DNA from: Brachynemurus nebulosus
Lineage: Eukaryota > Arthropoda > Insecta > Neuroptera > Myrmeleontidae
Direction of reading: 5' to 3'
DNA length: 64,000 nt
Assembly: GCA_035578155.1 (NCBI GenBank)
Contig: JAPWDM010000001.1
Coordinates: forward strand, 165,637,498 to 165,701,497
Shown: positions 11,427-22,488 of the stretch, one piece after another
How positions within the stretch are numbered: position 1 is the stretch's first letter
Layout of the letters: each line of letters begins with the position of its first letter
Program-made: the position numbers and the translations under genes
The notes under the pieces: model-generated
Seen by the model: only the letters and a program-made list of their open reading frames with translations
What the model was told of the DNA's origin: nothing
Databases searched by the model: none

Positions 11427-13028
11427 CTACTCAAAACAAAATAAGGGCCACTCATGTTTTGCTGCATAAGTTTATTTTTATATAAGTTACAGTATAATGT
11501 ATGCTTACATTTAATTAAGGAACTAATTTTTTACTAAATAAAATTAATTTTAATAAGATTAAATAAAAAATTAATCCATAATTACATTTTTTTAGGATTT
11601 TATCATTTTTATAGTCATTTTTACAGTCATCAAAAACGCGTTCACGTTTTGAGTAAAAGCACACATTATGCAACTTTTCGGTGATTTAGTATCTAGTATG
11701 CCCTCCCCTTTTTAAAACACATTCTTGAAGCCTCCTCGGCATGCTTTCAATAAGATGCCTAACGGTTTCATCAGCAATCTCCTCCCAACATCTTCTCAAG
11801 ACATCAATCAGTTGTTGTTGGGTGTGCACATCCTCTCCGGCTGCTCTGACTCGCCGTTTTAATTGATCCCAAAGATGTTCTATTGGGTTCAAGTCAGGGC
11901 TATTTGCAGGCCACGGTAAAATCTGTATATTAGTCTCCCTAAGGACAGTTGTCGTCGCTCGAGCGGTATGCGCTCGGACATTATCCTGCATCAGGATAAA
12001 TCCGTCGGCCACTCGTTGTGCAAAGGGGATCACATGGGGTCTGACAACCTGTTCGATGTAACTTTGAGCCGTTACAGTACCCTCGTTCAGGAAAACAAGC
12101 TCAGTTTTGCCTTGCAAACTAATTCCACCCCAGACCATGACATTAGGACCGCCAAATCTGTCGCGTTCATGAATGTGACGATCAGAAAACCTTTCCCCAC
12201 TTTTTCTCCACACTCTTACACGTCGATCATCACTAAAAAACTTCACCTTGCACTCATCCGTGAAGAGTACGTGACGCCATTCCTCCAAGCCCCATTCTAG
12301 GTGTTCACGTGCAAATCTTAAACGGTTTGCACGATGCGCTCCGATCAGTTTGGTACGGATTACTGGTCTTCTTGAACGTTGTTGGTCTTCATGCAAACCA
12401 TTTCGTATGGTCTGATTACTGACAACAGTACCAGTAGATCGATGTAAGCGATTTTGCAGAGTACCTGCGGTAACAGTCGGCTCACGTCGTGCACACAGTC
12501 GAATGTAATGGTCTTCACGGGCAGTGGTAGCACGAACTCTTCCTGAGCCACGGCGCCGGGTTACACTACCGGTCTGCTGATACCGATTCCAAACATTTTG
12601 AATATCCCTTCGTGAACAACCCAACTGCAGAGCCACGGAACATTGAGATTGACCACCCTCAATCATCGTTACGGCTCTGGTAGCAGTAGCTTCGTCCATA
12701 TGGTGTCGAATTCTCGGTATTGTAAAAATAAATGATTGAATAACACGCCAAACTTCAAAAAACAACCTCAGCAATCAATAATCTAGCGCAAACTGATTAA
12801 AATCAAATTCAAAAAAATAAGTAAAACTAACCACTTGACGCTGTGCGAGACAAAAAAACCTTTAAATCTTCCCCTCAACAATAATATCACTTAAACCTAA
12901 CTGTTATCATTTACTCAACCACTTAATATCATAACAACAGTCATTTAGAAAAGTTATTTTGACGTGGATCGACATAAATCAGTTTTAAAATACAAACTTT
13001 CAAGTGGCTCTTATTTTGTTTTGAGGAG
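11427..13028 (-). mobile_element. Intact-looking Tc1-like transposon (inner)
   Basis: A 1,602-bp element inserted in the right arm of the outer Tc1-like element. Its termini match over about 27 bp with three mismatches: CTACTCAAAACAAAATAAG at the left and the inverse of CTCCTCAAAACAAAATAAG at the right. TA lies on both sides (11425-11426 and 13029-13030). It encodes one uninterrupted transposase on the minus strand. The length and layout are those of a complete Tc1-like element. Because it interrupts another element, it is the younger of the two. Confidence 0.9.
11686..12774 (-). CDS. Tc1-like transposase, full length
   Basis: A cut-and-paste transposase acting in the nucleus on the CTMCTCAAAAC ends of its own element. 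The open frame is 362 codons, but the likely start is Met26 (12699, MDEATATRAV), giving 337 residues, the usual Tc1 size; the first 25 codons look like upstream sequence. Residues ~30-75 form the first HTH (AVTMIEGGQSQ, LGCSRRDIQNVWNRY, TGS); a GRVR-type AT-hook-like linker (GSGRVRATT) follows at ~76-84; the second HTH covers ~85-130. The DDE domain has Asp173 (HVLFTDECK), Asp264 (ILMQDNVRAHTA) and Glu299 (SPDLNPIEHLW), with exactly 34 residues between the last two (DD34E). GGPNVMVWGGIS is also intact. No stop or frameshift is present. This is the only protein in the window that looks fully functional; activity is inferred, not shown. Confidence 0.95.
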   Translation of the reverse strand: MLRLFFEVWRVIQSFIFTIPRIRHHMDEATATRAVTMIEGGQSQCSVALQLGCSRRDIQNVWNRYQQTGSVTRRRGSGRVRATTAREDHYIRLCARREPTVTAGTLQNRLHRSTGTVVSNQTIRNGLHEDQQRSRRPVIRTKLIGAHRANRLRFAREHLEWGLEEWRHVLFTDECKVKFFSDDRRVRVWRKSGERFSDRHIHERDRFGGPNVMVWGGISLQGKTELVFLNEGTVTAQSYIEQVVRPHVIPFAQRVADGFILMQDNVRAHTARATTTVLRETNIQILPWPANSPDLNPIEHLWDQLKRRVRAAGEDVHTQQQLIDVLRRCWEEIADETVRHLIESMPRRLQECVLKRGGHTRY

Positions 13029-13094
13029 TATATATTCAAGAAGTAAAAATATCCAAAACTTATATTGGTTGACTCAGTTTTGCACCTAACTGTA

Positions 13095-13607
13095 GGTTCT
13101 GTGCTCCGAAACGACTGACAAGAAAATCCAACTGGACAAGACTGTAAAAGTAATTCACAACTTTTCATAATAGACTGACTGTGTATATGATACGTATAAT
13201 ATTCTTATGCAGGTGTCAATGCAAAAAAAATTACTCTTTGAGGAATTTATATAGTATTTTGTATGTATATAATCATCTCTTAACCGTTCCGACCTTGTTC
13301 TAGTGCGTATCAGTTCATGGCTGTTTACACAATTTAAATTTTATTTTCTTGATGAAAATAAAGAACAACGACGTGACGGGACGACAATTTTGTAAAAATA
13401 ACACTGATAGACAAAAATGACCTTAATGAAAGTTAAATGAAATTGAATGGGTTATTTTGTATTTACAACTAATTTGTAACTAACCTGCGTTTTTAAAAAA
13501 TTTCAGTCACCCTCAGTTTTTTTGCAACACCAGCTAAAATTTTTTAAATTAAATATGGTTAAAAATTATATCTAATGAAGCAAAATAACTTATATTTTAA
13601 TTTTATT
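13095..13607. other. No gene seen
   Basis: AT-rich DNA between the Tc1 cluster and the minus-strand pseudogene. No recognisable feature. Confidence 0.35.
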
Positions 13608-14285
13608 CAGGATTTTCGGGAATATTTGGCGTTAGGTACATCTCCTTTGAGTGTCCAATAGTAGTCAGCTAACATGTTCGCACTCTAGTTGCCTTGGTAC
13701 CGTTTTCCCATGTTAGATATTTCCTGGTGGAACCGCTCACCGTGTTCGTCGCTAATGGCCCCCAAATTGTGAGAGGAAAAATCCAAATGTGAGTGTAAAA
13801 AGTGTATTTTGAGCGACATATTACATCCCATATCCTTGTAAGCTGTTAAGAAGTTGCTAACCAACTCTTTATAGTTTTTGGCCCTGTGGTTTCAAAGAAA
13901 ATTATAAACAATATTTCGAAGTTTATCAGTCCATAGGTATCTAATTTGTGGCCCTGCAAATATACCCTTTTTTATTTTAGCATCGCTGATTTTTGGAAAT
14001 TTCTGTTTCAAGTAACAAAAACCATTTCCATTAGTGTCCATAGCTTTGACAAAGTTTTTCATAAGTCCGAATTTGATGTGCAATTCCCCAAAATTCCTCC
14101 TGGGATTAGAGGCAGCCCCTCCCCCTTTTCAACTGGTTGGATCCGCCCTTGAATGGAGGTAGCAATACATCTTCAGGATTTATTAAAAGAGGGTGAAGAA
14201 CATTTCGTTTACCTAGTATAACAGCGTCTCGCTCAGGCTTAGATCAATCAGTAAGCAAAATTCGTGTAATCAGTTTTGTTTAACA
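13608..14285 (-). pseudogene. Decayed copy of a repeated arthropod gene family (GERFHQ family)
   Basis: Reading the minus strand downwards from about 14285 gives successive blocks of one protein: RDAVILGKRNVLHP, LLINPEDVLLPP, HIKFGLMKNFVKAMD, FPKISDAKIKKGIFAGPQIR, ELVSNFLTAYKDMGC, NMSLKIHFLHSHLDF, HNLGAISDEHGERFHQEI, KRYQG and ADYYWTLKGDVPNAKYSRKS, then TGA (13608-13610). About 70 bp of unrelated sequence, including GGATCCGCCCTTG, separates LLPP from HIK. At least one stop (after YNFL) and one after KRYQGN break it. I recognise the block order from uncharacterised, high-copy proteins in insects, spiders and Hydra; their biochemical role is not known to me and a transposon origin is only suspected. 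A second copy of the C-terminal part is at 36811-37120. Confidence 0.7.
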
Positions 14286-16366
14286 GAAACTGAGGGTTAT
14301 TGAACAAAACTAAGTATAAGGTTTATTTGTGGGTAGGTAGTAGTGTTTAAAAAAGTGATTCGAATATGTTTAACAAAATGACTGTTCACCAGTGAATTAA
14401 TACCAATTAATACTTACAGTTTTTGAAAATTTCATGTTATTAAGAATTTTTCTTACCTGTAACAAAAACATAAAAAATTTAATATAAATAAGAGAAAACT
14501 GCAAAAACAAATTAATTTAACCTTTTCATGCTCAAACTTAATATACTCAGGGCCGGATTTTTAAACAGCCGAAGTACGCTATATTACATAGGTAGGACCC
14601 CTTTTGCACAAAAAAATACGTGTATTTACGATACCTCTCGAGTATTTTATCTTTAAATAAAAAATAAAATATATTAACGACGGGTGTGACGTGTATCTTC
14701 CTGGTACCTATATTTTGTTTGTATAATAAGTAGTAAAATTGCAAAGAAATTTATATGAAATTATACATGGTCTAGCCCCTTGCTTTCCTCAAAAATTGCT
14801 CTAGCGTTGACAATGGGATGAATTAGGAGAAACTATTTAAGGGGAGATTCTCCAAAAAACATCAAAAATTGATCTTTCTTTATAATTTTTCTTTTTATAC
14901 AAATAAATATTTTATTAAAAAACTAAATATACAACATTGTTTCTACATGTCTTGAGATTACGAAAAAATTTTTTTTTAAATTCAAAAATAAGCTGAGTGT
15001 AAATGGCTTTGAAGTCGACACTGCGAGATTTTTCCACCTTGATAGTTCCTCGCGTTCTGAAATCCCCAGTGAGCCAAAATAAAAAAATCAAGAATTTTCT
15101 GAAAATATACATATGCATACAGTTATGGCACTAACTAAGAAAAAAAAATCAAAAACTAGCGAGAAACCGCATTTTAAAAATAAATTTTCAAAAATCACCG
15201 CTTTTTCTCGACTATTAACAGCCGCCATTTTTAAAATATATTACGGAACCAAAAGATCCTAGTTCCTGCCAAAATTACGGTACCGAGGAACAATATTCAC
15301 TTTAATTTATGTCGATATCTCAAATACTTTTTGAGTTACATGAGGAACCATGTCAAAAGACGTACTTCCAAGAAAATAGAATTAAAAAATTTTTTTTAAT
15401 TGAATTATAGTAAAGTGCGTGCACTGAAATGCCCATAAATTTTTGATTTTTCATTTTTTTTTAAATAAATTTTTAGGAGAATATTTCTAACACTTTAAGG
15501 AACATAATTACGAAAAAAAATGAATTTCCTTTTTTTAGCGAATCTCTCCTTAAGAATCAACTCATAAAACTTTTCACAGAAAATTTCATCATAATAAACC
15601 GAATAATATCGGAGTTGGAAGATTTTATGGATACGCAAATAGACGCACAGTGGGCATTGTAGATTGATAGCCGCAGACTTAATGCTGTTCAGGAAGCTCC
15701 GAAAGGTAAAACACGAATGGAATAGTAGACTTGGAAGCAAAATAAAATTGAAAAAAGAGAAATCCAAGGTCTATACACTTTCAAGGGGTTCCTATGTGTA
15801 TAAATGCGGCCCTGAATATACTAACGAGTTAATAAAATTATATGAATTAGAAACAAGTATCAAAATCAAATATCAATTACTTAAATCGTATAGTGTTTAT
15901 TGTAAATTGAAATGTGTGGTGTTTCGATGTACATAATTAAAATTTTAGAAAAGGTAATCAATCATCTGATAAAATCTAAATTGGATTTTAACTACTGCCT
16001 GGTTTTAGAAATATATAGATTCTAATTTTACAAAATATTTTAATAGTACAGTGATTTCTCAACAATAATTCGAATCAATAAATATCTATTTTTGTAGACT
16101 AAATTTTTATGCATGCATATATTTTGCATTTTTTCGTTAAATCTTGTACTTTCCGCATTCAGAAATATAACCTAACCAATACTCAAGTTATCAAAATATG
16201 CAAGCTGTACTTTCGCACATAACTTTCTGTAGTATCAGCTGTTATTACGGATTTGAGATAACAGCATAATTATTAGGAGAGACAAAATATTTTTCCTGAT
16301 GAATAAATAATAAACTATAATTTCCGATTTTAAAACGACCATATCTTTATCTTATACTCTTATACT
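14286..16366. other. No intact gene; isolated hAT-type terminus at 14548
   Basis: Two kilobases of AT-rich DNA. A single terminus-like CAGGGCCGGATTTTTA begins at 14548, resembling the ends of the element at 56795-57012, but I could not find its partner end, so it is probably a truncated MITE. The open frames at 15495-15767 (minus) and 15664-15936 (plus) have no recognisable motif and overlap each other. Confidence 0.4.
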
Positions 16367-16374
16367 CTTATTTG

Positions 16375-16571
16375 CAGGCCTGACGAGAGAGTGGGGTAGT
16401 CGGGGTTGCAGCCGAAGAGCCCGGACTCGAAGAGGGAACGCACAGCTATCGACAGAGGGCCCGAGAAAAAAAGTTAAGAGTTTTTTTTTTGCTCACCACT
16501 TATTTTTTGGGAGGGAATTAAAAAAAAATGTGGGTTATTCCCGTGGCCCGTCATTTTTCTTCACAGCCCTG
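16375..16571 (+). mobile_element. hAT-type MITE, GC-rich family A
   Basis: A 197-bp insertion beginning CAGGCCTGACGAGAG and ending TTCACAGCCCTG, with perfect 8-bp target copies CTTATTTG (16367-16374 and 16572-16579). Internal GTGGGGTAGTCGGGG and GCCCGGACTCGAAGAG match the other three family A copies. The perfect duplication suggests fairly recent insertion. Confidence 0.88.
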
Positions 16572-16636
16572 CTTATTTGAACGAAACAGAGAGATTTACC
16601 AACTGAATGTATGTTTTTCTTTCAATAATTAATTCA

Positions 16637-17130
16637 CAGTGCGATCGGCCGAAAAATAGTCAATTTTCGAAATTTTTTTTCGATAAATAAGATGGAGGAA
16701 TGAGGATGAATTTTTTTACGATTAATTCCACAATTTAATACAAAAAATTTTTTTTACTCATTTTTATTTATTTTTTATAATTATTATAATTTTTTGAAAA
16801 AAGTGTCGTATTTTTTCCATGTGAAAAAATAGGAAGATTTCAAAAAAAAAAGCTCCCATAGGAACATAGCGGCTTACCTACAGATTGATATTTTTTTTTT
16901 TTCAGATAAAAACTGCGGCCGCAATCGAGGGCACCAAATTTAGCCCTTTTTTAAAGACACTTTTTCAAAAAAATTATAAGTTATAAAAAATAAATAAAAA
17001 TAAATAAAAAAAATATTTTTGTATTGTTAAATAGTGGTATTAATCGTAAAAAAAATTCATCCTCATTCCCCCATCCTATCCATCCGAAAAAAATTTGTGA
17101 AAATTTACTCTTTTTCGGCCGATTCCACTA
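16637..17130. mobile_element. Fold-back MITE with CAGTG/TAGTG-type ends
   Basis: A 494-bp element whose halves are inverted copies over about 170 bp: GATCGGCCGAAAAA, GGAATGAGGATGAATTTTTT and ACGATTAAT recur as complements near the right end. The tips read CAGTGCGATCGGCCG and, inverted, TAGTGGAATCGGCCG. No clear target duplication was found, so the hAT-like tip is only suggestive. Confidence 0.7.
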
Positions 17131-17455
17131 TAATCGTACCTTAATAAATAATATTTTAAGTCAGAAAATTATTACTTAAAAATTTTTGTCAACTTAAACA
17201 ATATTTTGGATTTATTGTTATTTCTATAAATACGCTAACACACACGAAATATATAAAAGTACCCTATGCTTACTAGTGTGCGGAAATTTTCGCGTGTAGA
17301 TTTATCCCTTTCTAATTCTTTAATAAAATTTTTAGTGCTCATTTTCTATAAAATTCACAAAAATATTCATTTAACATAACATTAACATAATGCATAATTA
17401 TTGACTAACAACATCTTAATTAAAAATCACATAGTGATTGGAAAACTACAAAACT

Positions 17456-17516
17456 GGATCAGCTGAGACTCGAATCCAGGATCCCCTGATAACCGGTCAG
17501 GTGCTTTTACCAATGT
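17456..17516 (-). repeat. tRNA-like sequence, inverted partner
   Basis: On the minus strand this reads as the 3' half of a tRNA: AAGCACCTGACCGGTTATCAG, then GGATTCGAGTCTC (B-box/T-loop-like), then an acceptor-like end CTGATCC. The D-arm side is degraded. It mirrors the tRNA-like sequence at 17528-17602 and shares GCACCT-ACCGGTTATC with it. Confidence 0.5.
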
Positions 17517-17527
17517 TCAAGAGCATA

Positions 17528-17602
17528 GGATCGGATAGCTTAGTATGGTATAAGCACCTAACCGGTTATCTGGGAGTTCCGGGTTCGATTCCCAGCCGAT
17601 TC
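17528..17602 (+). tRNA. tRNA-like sequence, probably a pseudogene or SINE head
   Basis: A 75-nt stretch folds roughly as a tRNA. The acceptor pairs GGATCGG with CCGATTC (one G-T wobble); the D arm is GCTT..AAGC; the A box is TAGCTTAGTATGG; the B box is a perfect GGTTCGATTCC. The anticodon arm is poor: ACCTAACCGGTTATCTGG cannot form a clean five-pair stem, position 33 is not T, and one T-stem pair is mismatched. The inverted partner 12 bp away (17456-17516) suggests a tRNA-derived repeat rather than a working gene. Pol III promoter boxes are present, so transcription is possible. No amino-acid identity is assigned. Confidence 0.45.
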
Positions 17603-17650
17603 AGTTTGACAACTTTATTTTTTATAAATATAATTATAATTTTAGTTTTA

Positions 17651-17762
17651 TAATTTTCATTCAATCTACACTTCATTTTTAATGCTTATGATTTTTTTTC
17701 AGATTTTTCTGAACGATTCTTTTAATGATAAGAGTCGGGGACAACAACTTTTAAGATTTTAA
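17651..17762 (+). repeat. Dispersed repeat, copy 1 (copy 2 at 49276-49386)
   Basis: About 110 bp, with TCAATCTACAC, TTTTTTCAGATTTTTCTGAA and GGGGACAACAACTTTTA, recurs in the same orientation at 49276-49386 with point differences. Here it follows the tRNA-like pair; the other copy has no tRNA-like head. Confidence 0.75.
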
Positions 17763-17849
17763 ACCCCACCAAAAAAAATAAATAAATAAAAAAAATAATA
17801 ATAATGAACAAAAAGATACTATTATATATGTATATTACTGAATTCATAC

Positions 17850-18900
17850 TAGTGATGCGACTCGAGTAGGATTTTGTGACTCGAGTCACTCGAGTAATTT
17901 TGCTACGTCACTCGAATTGTACTCGAGTTTTCGAGTCACTCGAGTCAACCGAGTTAACTATTTCATTCCCTCCAACTCGAGTAAGATTTTTTTAAGCATT
18001 TTTAAATACCTTTATTGAATTAGTAATATGAGGGAATATGAAATAAAATACATATGATTAGTGTACATATTATTTATTTATGTAATCAACAAATAAAAGT
18101 AAATGACTTCTTAAGAATAATAAAATTTCCATGTAAGGATGACCAATTAATGACCATAAATAATATTTATGCAATTTTGATTGCAAATAAAAATTAAACT
18201 TAGTTATTTTATAATTAGTTTCAATTATTAATCATTATAATTATAAAATCAAACTGTATCAGACTTTTGTTTACACCTTACAATTAAATGTTATTTAATA
18301 ATAATGAATAAAGAAACTATTATGAAGAAAATCATAAAATATTAGTTTTTAGAAAACAGATATGTAAATTTTAAATATTTCAATTTTATTGACTAAAAAG
18401 TAGATAAAGTCAGGTTATTATATTTAAGTCAATTATCGGTATAATCGATTATACCTCGATTAATATACCGATTATAAATCGATTACGATTATTAGTATAT
18501 AATCGATTAATCGATTGGTAAAATAATCGAATCGGAAAATCATTATTATACTCCTATACTTTAGTCTTTACTAGTAATATTAACGAAAGCTAAATTCAAA
18601 AACTCACGTATGTCCCACTTTCATAAAATAATTATTCAATAGTTCAATCAAATCAACCTAATACTTACCATAATATAAAACCATTAATTTATTGTTATCG
18701 TATCAAGTGCAAGTTTCAACCCGTCTCTTTGTAACTAGTGAAGTAACATCTGGCCCTAACCGAGTCTACTCGGTGTGCCGAGTTGACTCTGAAACTCGAG
18801 TGCAATTGGACTCGAGTAAAATTTTTTTTTTTCACTCGAATACGAGTTTGACAAATTCACTCGAGTCACTCGAGTAAACATCACTCGAGTCGCATCACTA
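17850..18900. mobile_element. Non-autonomous hAT-type element, CTCGAGT-array family
   Basis: A 1,051-bp element with termini TAGTGATGCGACTCGAGT and the exact inverse, flanked by perfect 8-bp copies ATTCATAC (17842-17849 and 18901-18908). Both subterminal regions (about 17858-17985 and 18760-18895) are packed with CTCGAGT/ACTCGAG/GAGTCACTCGAG. The first eight bases, TAGTGATG, are shared with the CAAGAC-array elements at 1137 and 59511, although the subterminal motif is quite different. In the middle (about 18430-18545) is a third array of AATCGATTA-type motifs. No transposase is readable. Confidence 0.9.
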
Positions 18901-18908
18901 ATTCATAC

Positions 18909-20130
18909 CCATACTTCACAACATTTTAAAATGTAATATAATAACTAGTGAAATATAATAATTAATGACAATATAATAATTAGTGAAATCAATTGTTTCA
19001 AATTATAAAAATTAAATTTACATAATATTTACAACAAATGAATTAGTGAGAGATTCTTTTTGCACTTCTTCCTTTCTTATTCTTAATTGCATTGCCTACA
19101 ATAAATTTCTTGATAATTTAGATGACTAATGTTTTAATTAGTTCGGATTAACAAGGAAGTTACTGAATTACTACATAACAATACAACTACTATACATGAA
19201 AGATGCCATGCCACGCCACGACTTTCCATATTTGTAAAAAGGTAATAAAATAAAAAAAATATTTAAGACGAAGAAAGTGTATTAATAATTAAAATATAGA
19301 TTGAAATGTTTGGCCTGTATTTTATAAATTCCATACATATTCATTTTGAAAACGTTTAAATTTTTTCCATTACATTGAACCAACCATCTTTGAATGAGTT
19401 AAGTCAAGTTAAGTCAATTTAAGTATATTCGTAATACAACGATTGTATATTATACCGTGTCTTTCGTAAAACTTATTCCAAATAGCAAAATGATTTACTA
19501 CAGATTTTTTGAGAAATTTTTTAGTGTGAAAAATAAGTTAAACACATTTTTCTATTTAGCGGAAAATCGGATTGTTATTTTGTAATTAATCATGTTAATG
19601 AATTAAGACGTATTGATTATTTCTACTGAAATTTTCAGTTTCAAAAAATTAAATAATTTTTACCACTTTATTTTGTTTGTAACAAATAGAAAAAATAATA
19701 AGTACACTACTTTTATGCGAAAATTTATTAAAAACCCGTCAAATAAATAAACCTAATGCTTTAAAACTATTGCACATTTTCTCAAAATTAACTGCCTACT
19801 TAATTATAAATAAAATGAAGTGAACTTTTTACTCGTTGTAAGCAATATCAAAATTAAAATAAAATCATATGTCTTACTCTTTTTACGTATATGCGAATTT
19901 TGTTATCTAAAAAGAGTAAGATATGTATATGATTCTATTTCAAGTTGCTTACAACGAGTAAAAAGTGTAATTATTCATATTCTAGAGATGGTAGAATAAA
20001 GTAGTTAAGTTCAAAACAATAATTTTGCAGGAAAGAGTATAAACAAAAATTATTTGTATTGAATCTCTATATATGTATTAAATATTCTTTGACTGAAAAA
20101 AAAACTATTAGGAATGTAATTTATATATAA
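18909..20130. other. No gene; contains a 143-bp hairpin (19824-19966)
   Basis: AT-rich spacer. At 19824-19966 two arms of about 60 nt are inverted copies (ACTTTTTACTCGTTGTAAGC with GCTTACAACGAGTAAAAAGT; AAATCATATGTCTTACTC with GAGTAAGATATGTATATGAT) around a loop of about 20 nt. This is either a tiny MITE or a hairpin transcript source. Nothing else is seen. Confidence 0.5.
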
Positions 20131-21250
20131 TCCAGTGAAATTAGGGCTGAAATCGAGAAATCGGGGTATATGGATGAAAATTGGAGGGAATGTTCTTAGA
20201 GTCAGTAAGAACAATTCTCCCTATGAAAAAAAGTGCTCTGATCCCGGACAAGGGTAGAAACAACCCCTAAAAAGTTTATTTTCCAATTATCTCGCGAAGT
20301 GTACGAAATATGGAAATTTTTTTAAAATAAAAGTTGTGGATCTTTCGATTCTACAAAAAAAAAGTATACCACCCTCTTACCCTATCTTTAATAGTTTGCG
20401 GAAAAATCATCCCCGAAAAAAAAAAGAAATACAAATTTTTTTCTCCTAATTCCAATATTTTCAAACATTTAGAGAAAAAAAAGTATTCTTGGCATTTTTC
20501 TCTAAAATTGAAAATACATAAATTAGGAAAAATAAAAGGCCCCGATGGCACGGGACTGGTGCTTTCCATTTAAAATTATCAATGGTTAACTAATGTCCGT
20601 TACCGGTCAATTTTGATTAGCAACGGTTTTTATAGGACATGAAATAAGACACAAGAGAAGTAAATGCTAGTAAGTTGATAATATCACATGGTTAAAAAAT
20701 TTAAATTTGTATATTTTGAAAATAGGTAGCGCCTACTTGATTTATATAATATTAGAAAATATACAATTTATGTTTACGTAAAACATTTTGAAACTGTAAT
20801 TTGACGATTATGAAGATATTTTTCAATTTAAAAATGGAAAAATGAAATAGATACCAACATTTTACAGAAAAAGAAAAGATAATTTTCACTGAAATTGTAC
20901 AAAAGTATATTATTTTCAATAGTAGAAAATAAATATAAATATTTGTGATACTATGGAAACTAGTATCACAAAATTTAAATATTTTTAATCGACTCACATG
21001 GCCCATTGCACCAACATTATTAGTCGGCCATTAAGACCTTAATCAATGATTAACTTTAACTGTAGTTAAAATCTCTAATTATCTGTTGCACCAAGGGTAA
21101 TTTTTGTTTCCATAGTATCACAAATACCCTTGTCCGGGATCAGAGCACTTTTTTTCATAGGGAGAATTGTTCTCAGTGACTCTAAGAACATTCCCTCCAA
21201 TTTTCATCCATATACCCCGATTTCCCGATTTCAACCCTAATTTCACTGGA
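20131..21250. mobile_element. DNA element with ~120-bp inverted termini
   Basis: The left end (20131-20255) and right end (21122-21250) are inverted copies: TCCAGTGAAATTAGGGCTGA..GGAGGGAATGTTCTTAGA..AAAAGTGCTCTGATCCCGGACA. The interior of about 870 bp has no gene and holds a second short inverted pair (GTGATACTATGGAAAC). No matching target duplication could be read. It is a non-autonomous element of unknown superfamily. Confidence 0.75.
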
Positions 21251-22486
21251 CTAATATGAGCTCTTGGCAAAAGATAGCTTGACCCCTATATTAACCTTTT
21301 TGACAATAAAAAAAATTCTAAATTGTTGTTCCACTTGTTTGTTCTGCCAACTCTGAATTTATTAGAATCGCAATGTCCACGAAAAGTCCATGTTTATTCC
21401 AATAATGATAGCTTCAGGGACAAACTGCTAGAATTCATAAAATTGCTTAAAAGATTAAGGACTACTTAACATCTTGACGGTCATAACCTGTACTGATTAA
21501 ACGTCAAACTGATACACTATTTTGCCAGCTAATACTCTTTATATGGAATTGGTGATGGCCTACGGCGTGATAAGTGAGTTATTAAGGTTTCACTTAACGT
21601 CTTATGACGTTAATTATCGTCAAGGTATTAAAATTATATTTTAGAAAAGTGGATTTTGGTTTTACTAGATTCCATTTTGATATAATCCTAAATTATTATT
21701 TTCTTTCATAATTGGCAATTTTTAAATTTGTGATTTCCCGTCAACTAGCAAGCACGGAATAAGATGTGTTCACCAAATTTTTCAATTCAACCGATGCGAT
21801 GTATTAACTGACTCTAATAAAATATTTTTCAAAAAAAGTAAAATAATAAAAAATTTTACCATTTAGAACGCACTTTATAAAAGACATTGTATATGTTTGT
21901 AGGTTCCACAATTATAATTAAGTAAGCTTGAAGGGGAACAAGTTTTTTTTTAAGCAATAATTTTAAAATTATATTATACTTTGTAGATAACTTATAATTA
22001 CGAATTTATATATATAGGTACCAACCAAGCAGTCAACCAGGTGCCATAAGCATGTCATATAGAAGAAGTTTTAGTCCAAATAAAGTTAAACTTGATATTA
22101 ATGTTATGGATAAAATTAAAGTTTAAAAAAAAGATTTTTGGATAATTATAGTTTGTTCTTGAGCATAGACATGTTACTTTTCTTTATTTTAAAATGTAAC
22201 TTTTGTGACATGTAAACAGGATTTGATTTTATATTTGGTCAGTGTATTAAAAGGATTAATTTTAACGTATATATGATTAAATGAACGACTTATATATTTG
22301 ATCTAGATGTAATTTTGTAAACTGACAGTTCTCAAATCCCAACTAGTTGTACGCATACCTCTGGTGTAAGAATTAATTCATATATCTAATCCTATAAGTA
22401 CTTGGATTTGGTTTGAATTTTAACCAAATAACAGTTTCCCAATTTTCCGGAGAGTGTCATACAGAAAAAATTAAACATAATTTATG
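21251..22486. other. No gene seen
   Basis: AT-rich DNA. A stretch near 21545-21640 (GGTTTCACTTAACGTCTTA, GACGTTAATTATCGTCAAG) resembles 57070-57115, perhaps remnants of one repeat. No coding signal. Confidence 0.4.
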
Positions 22487-22488
22487 TA

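Larger units (their letters stand above)
9867..13092 (+). mobile_element. Tc1-like transposon (outer), split by a second Tc1-like insertion
   Basis: The ends CAGTTAGGTGCAAAACTGA (left) and TCAGTTTTGCACCTAACTG (right) are exact inverses bordered by TA (9865-9866 and 13093-13094). Each end is a long inverted repeat of about 200 bp carrying the same recognition motif twice in opposite orientation. On the left the motif is at 9867 and again at about 10048-10067 (GACTCAGTTTTGCACCAC). On the right it is at about 11280-11305 (GTGGTGCAAAAGTGAACC) and at the tip. This is the IR/DR architecture known for some Tc1-like elements. Without the 1.6-kb insertion at 11427-13028 the element would be about 1.62 kb, a normal Tc1 length. 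Its transposase (10226-11247) is dead. Confidence 0.9.

Noticed and set aside
11968..12551. Frames of 110 and 63 codons opposite or beside the Tc1-like transposase
   Set aside because: Shadow frames of the real minus-strand gene.
15495..15936. Two overlapping 90-codon frames on opposite strands
   Set aside because: They overlap each other, lack motifs and lie in AT-rich DNA.
21001..21110. Possible MITE with CCATTGCACCAAC and GTTGCACCAAGG
   Set aside because: The two phrases are in direct, not inverted, orientation, and no target duplication frames them.
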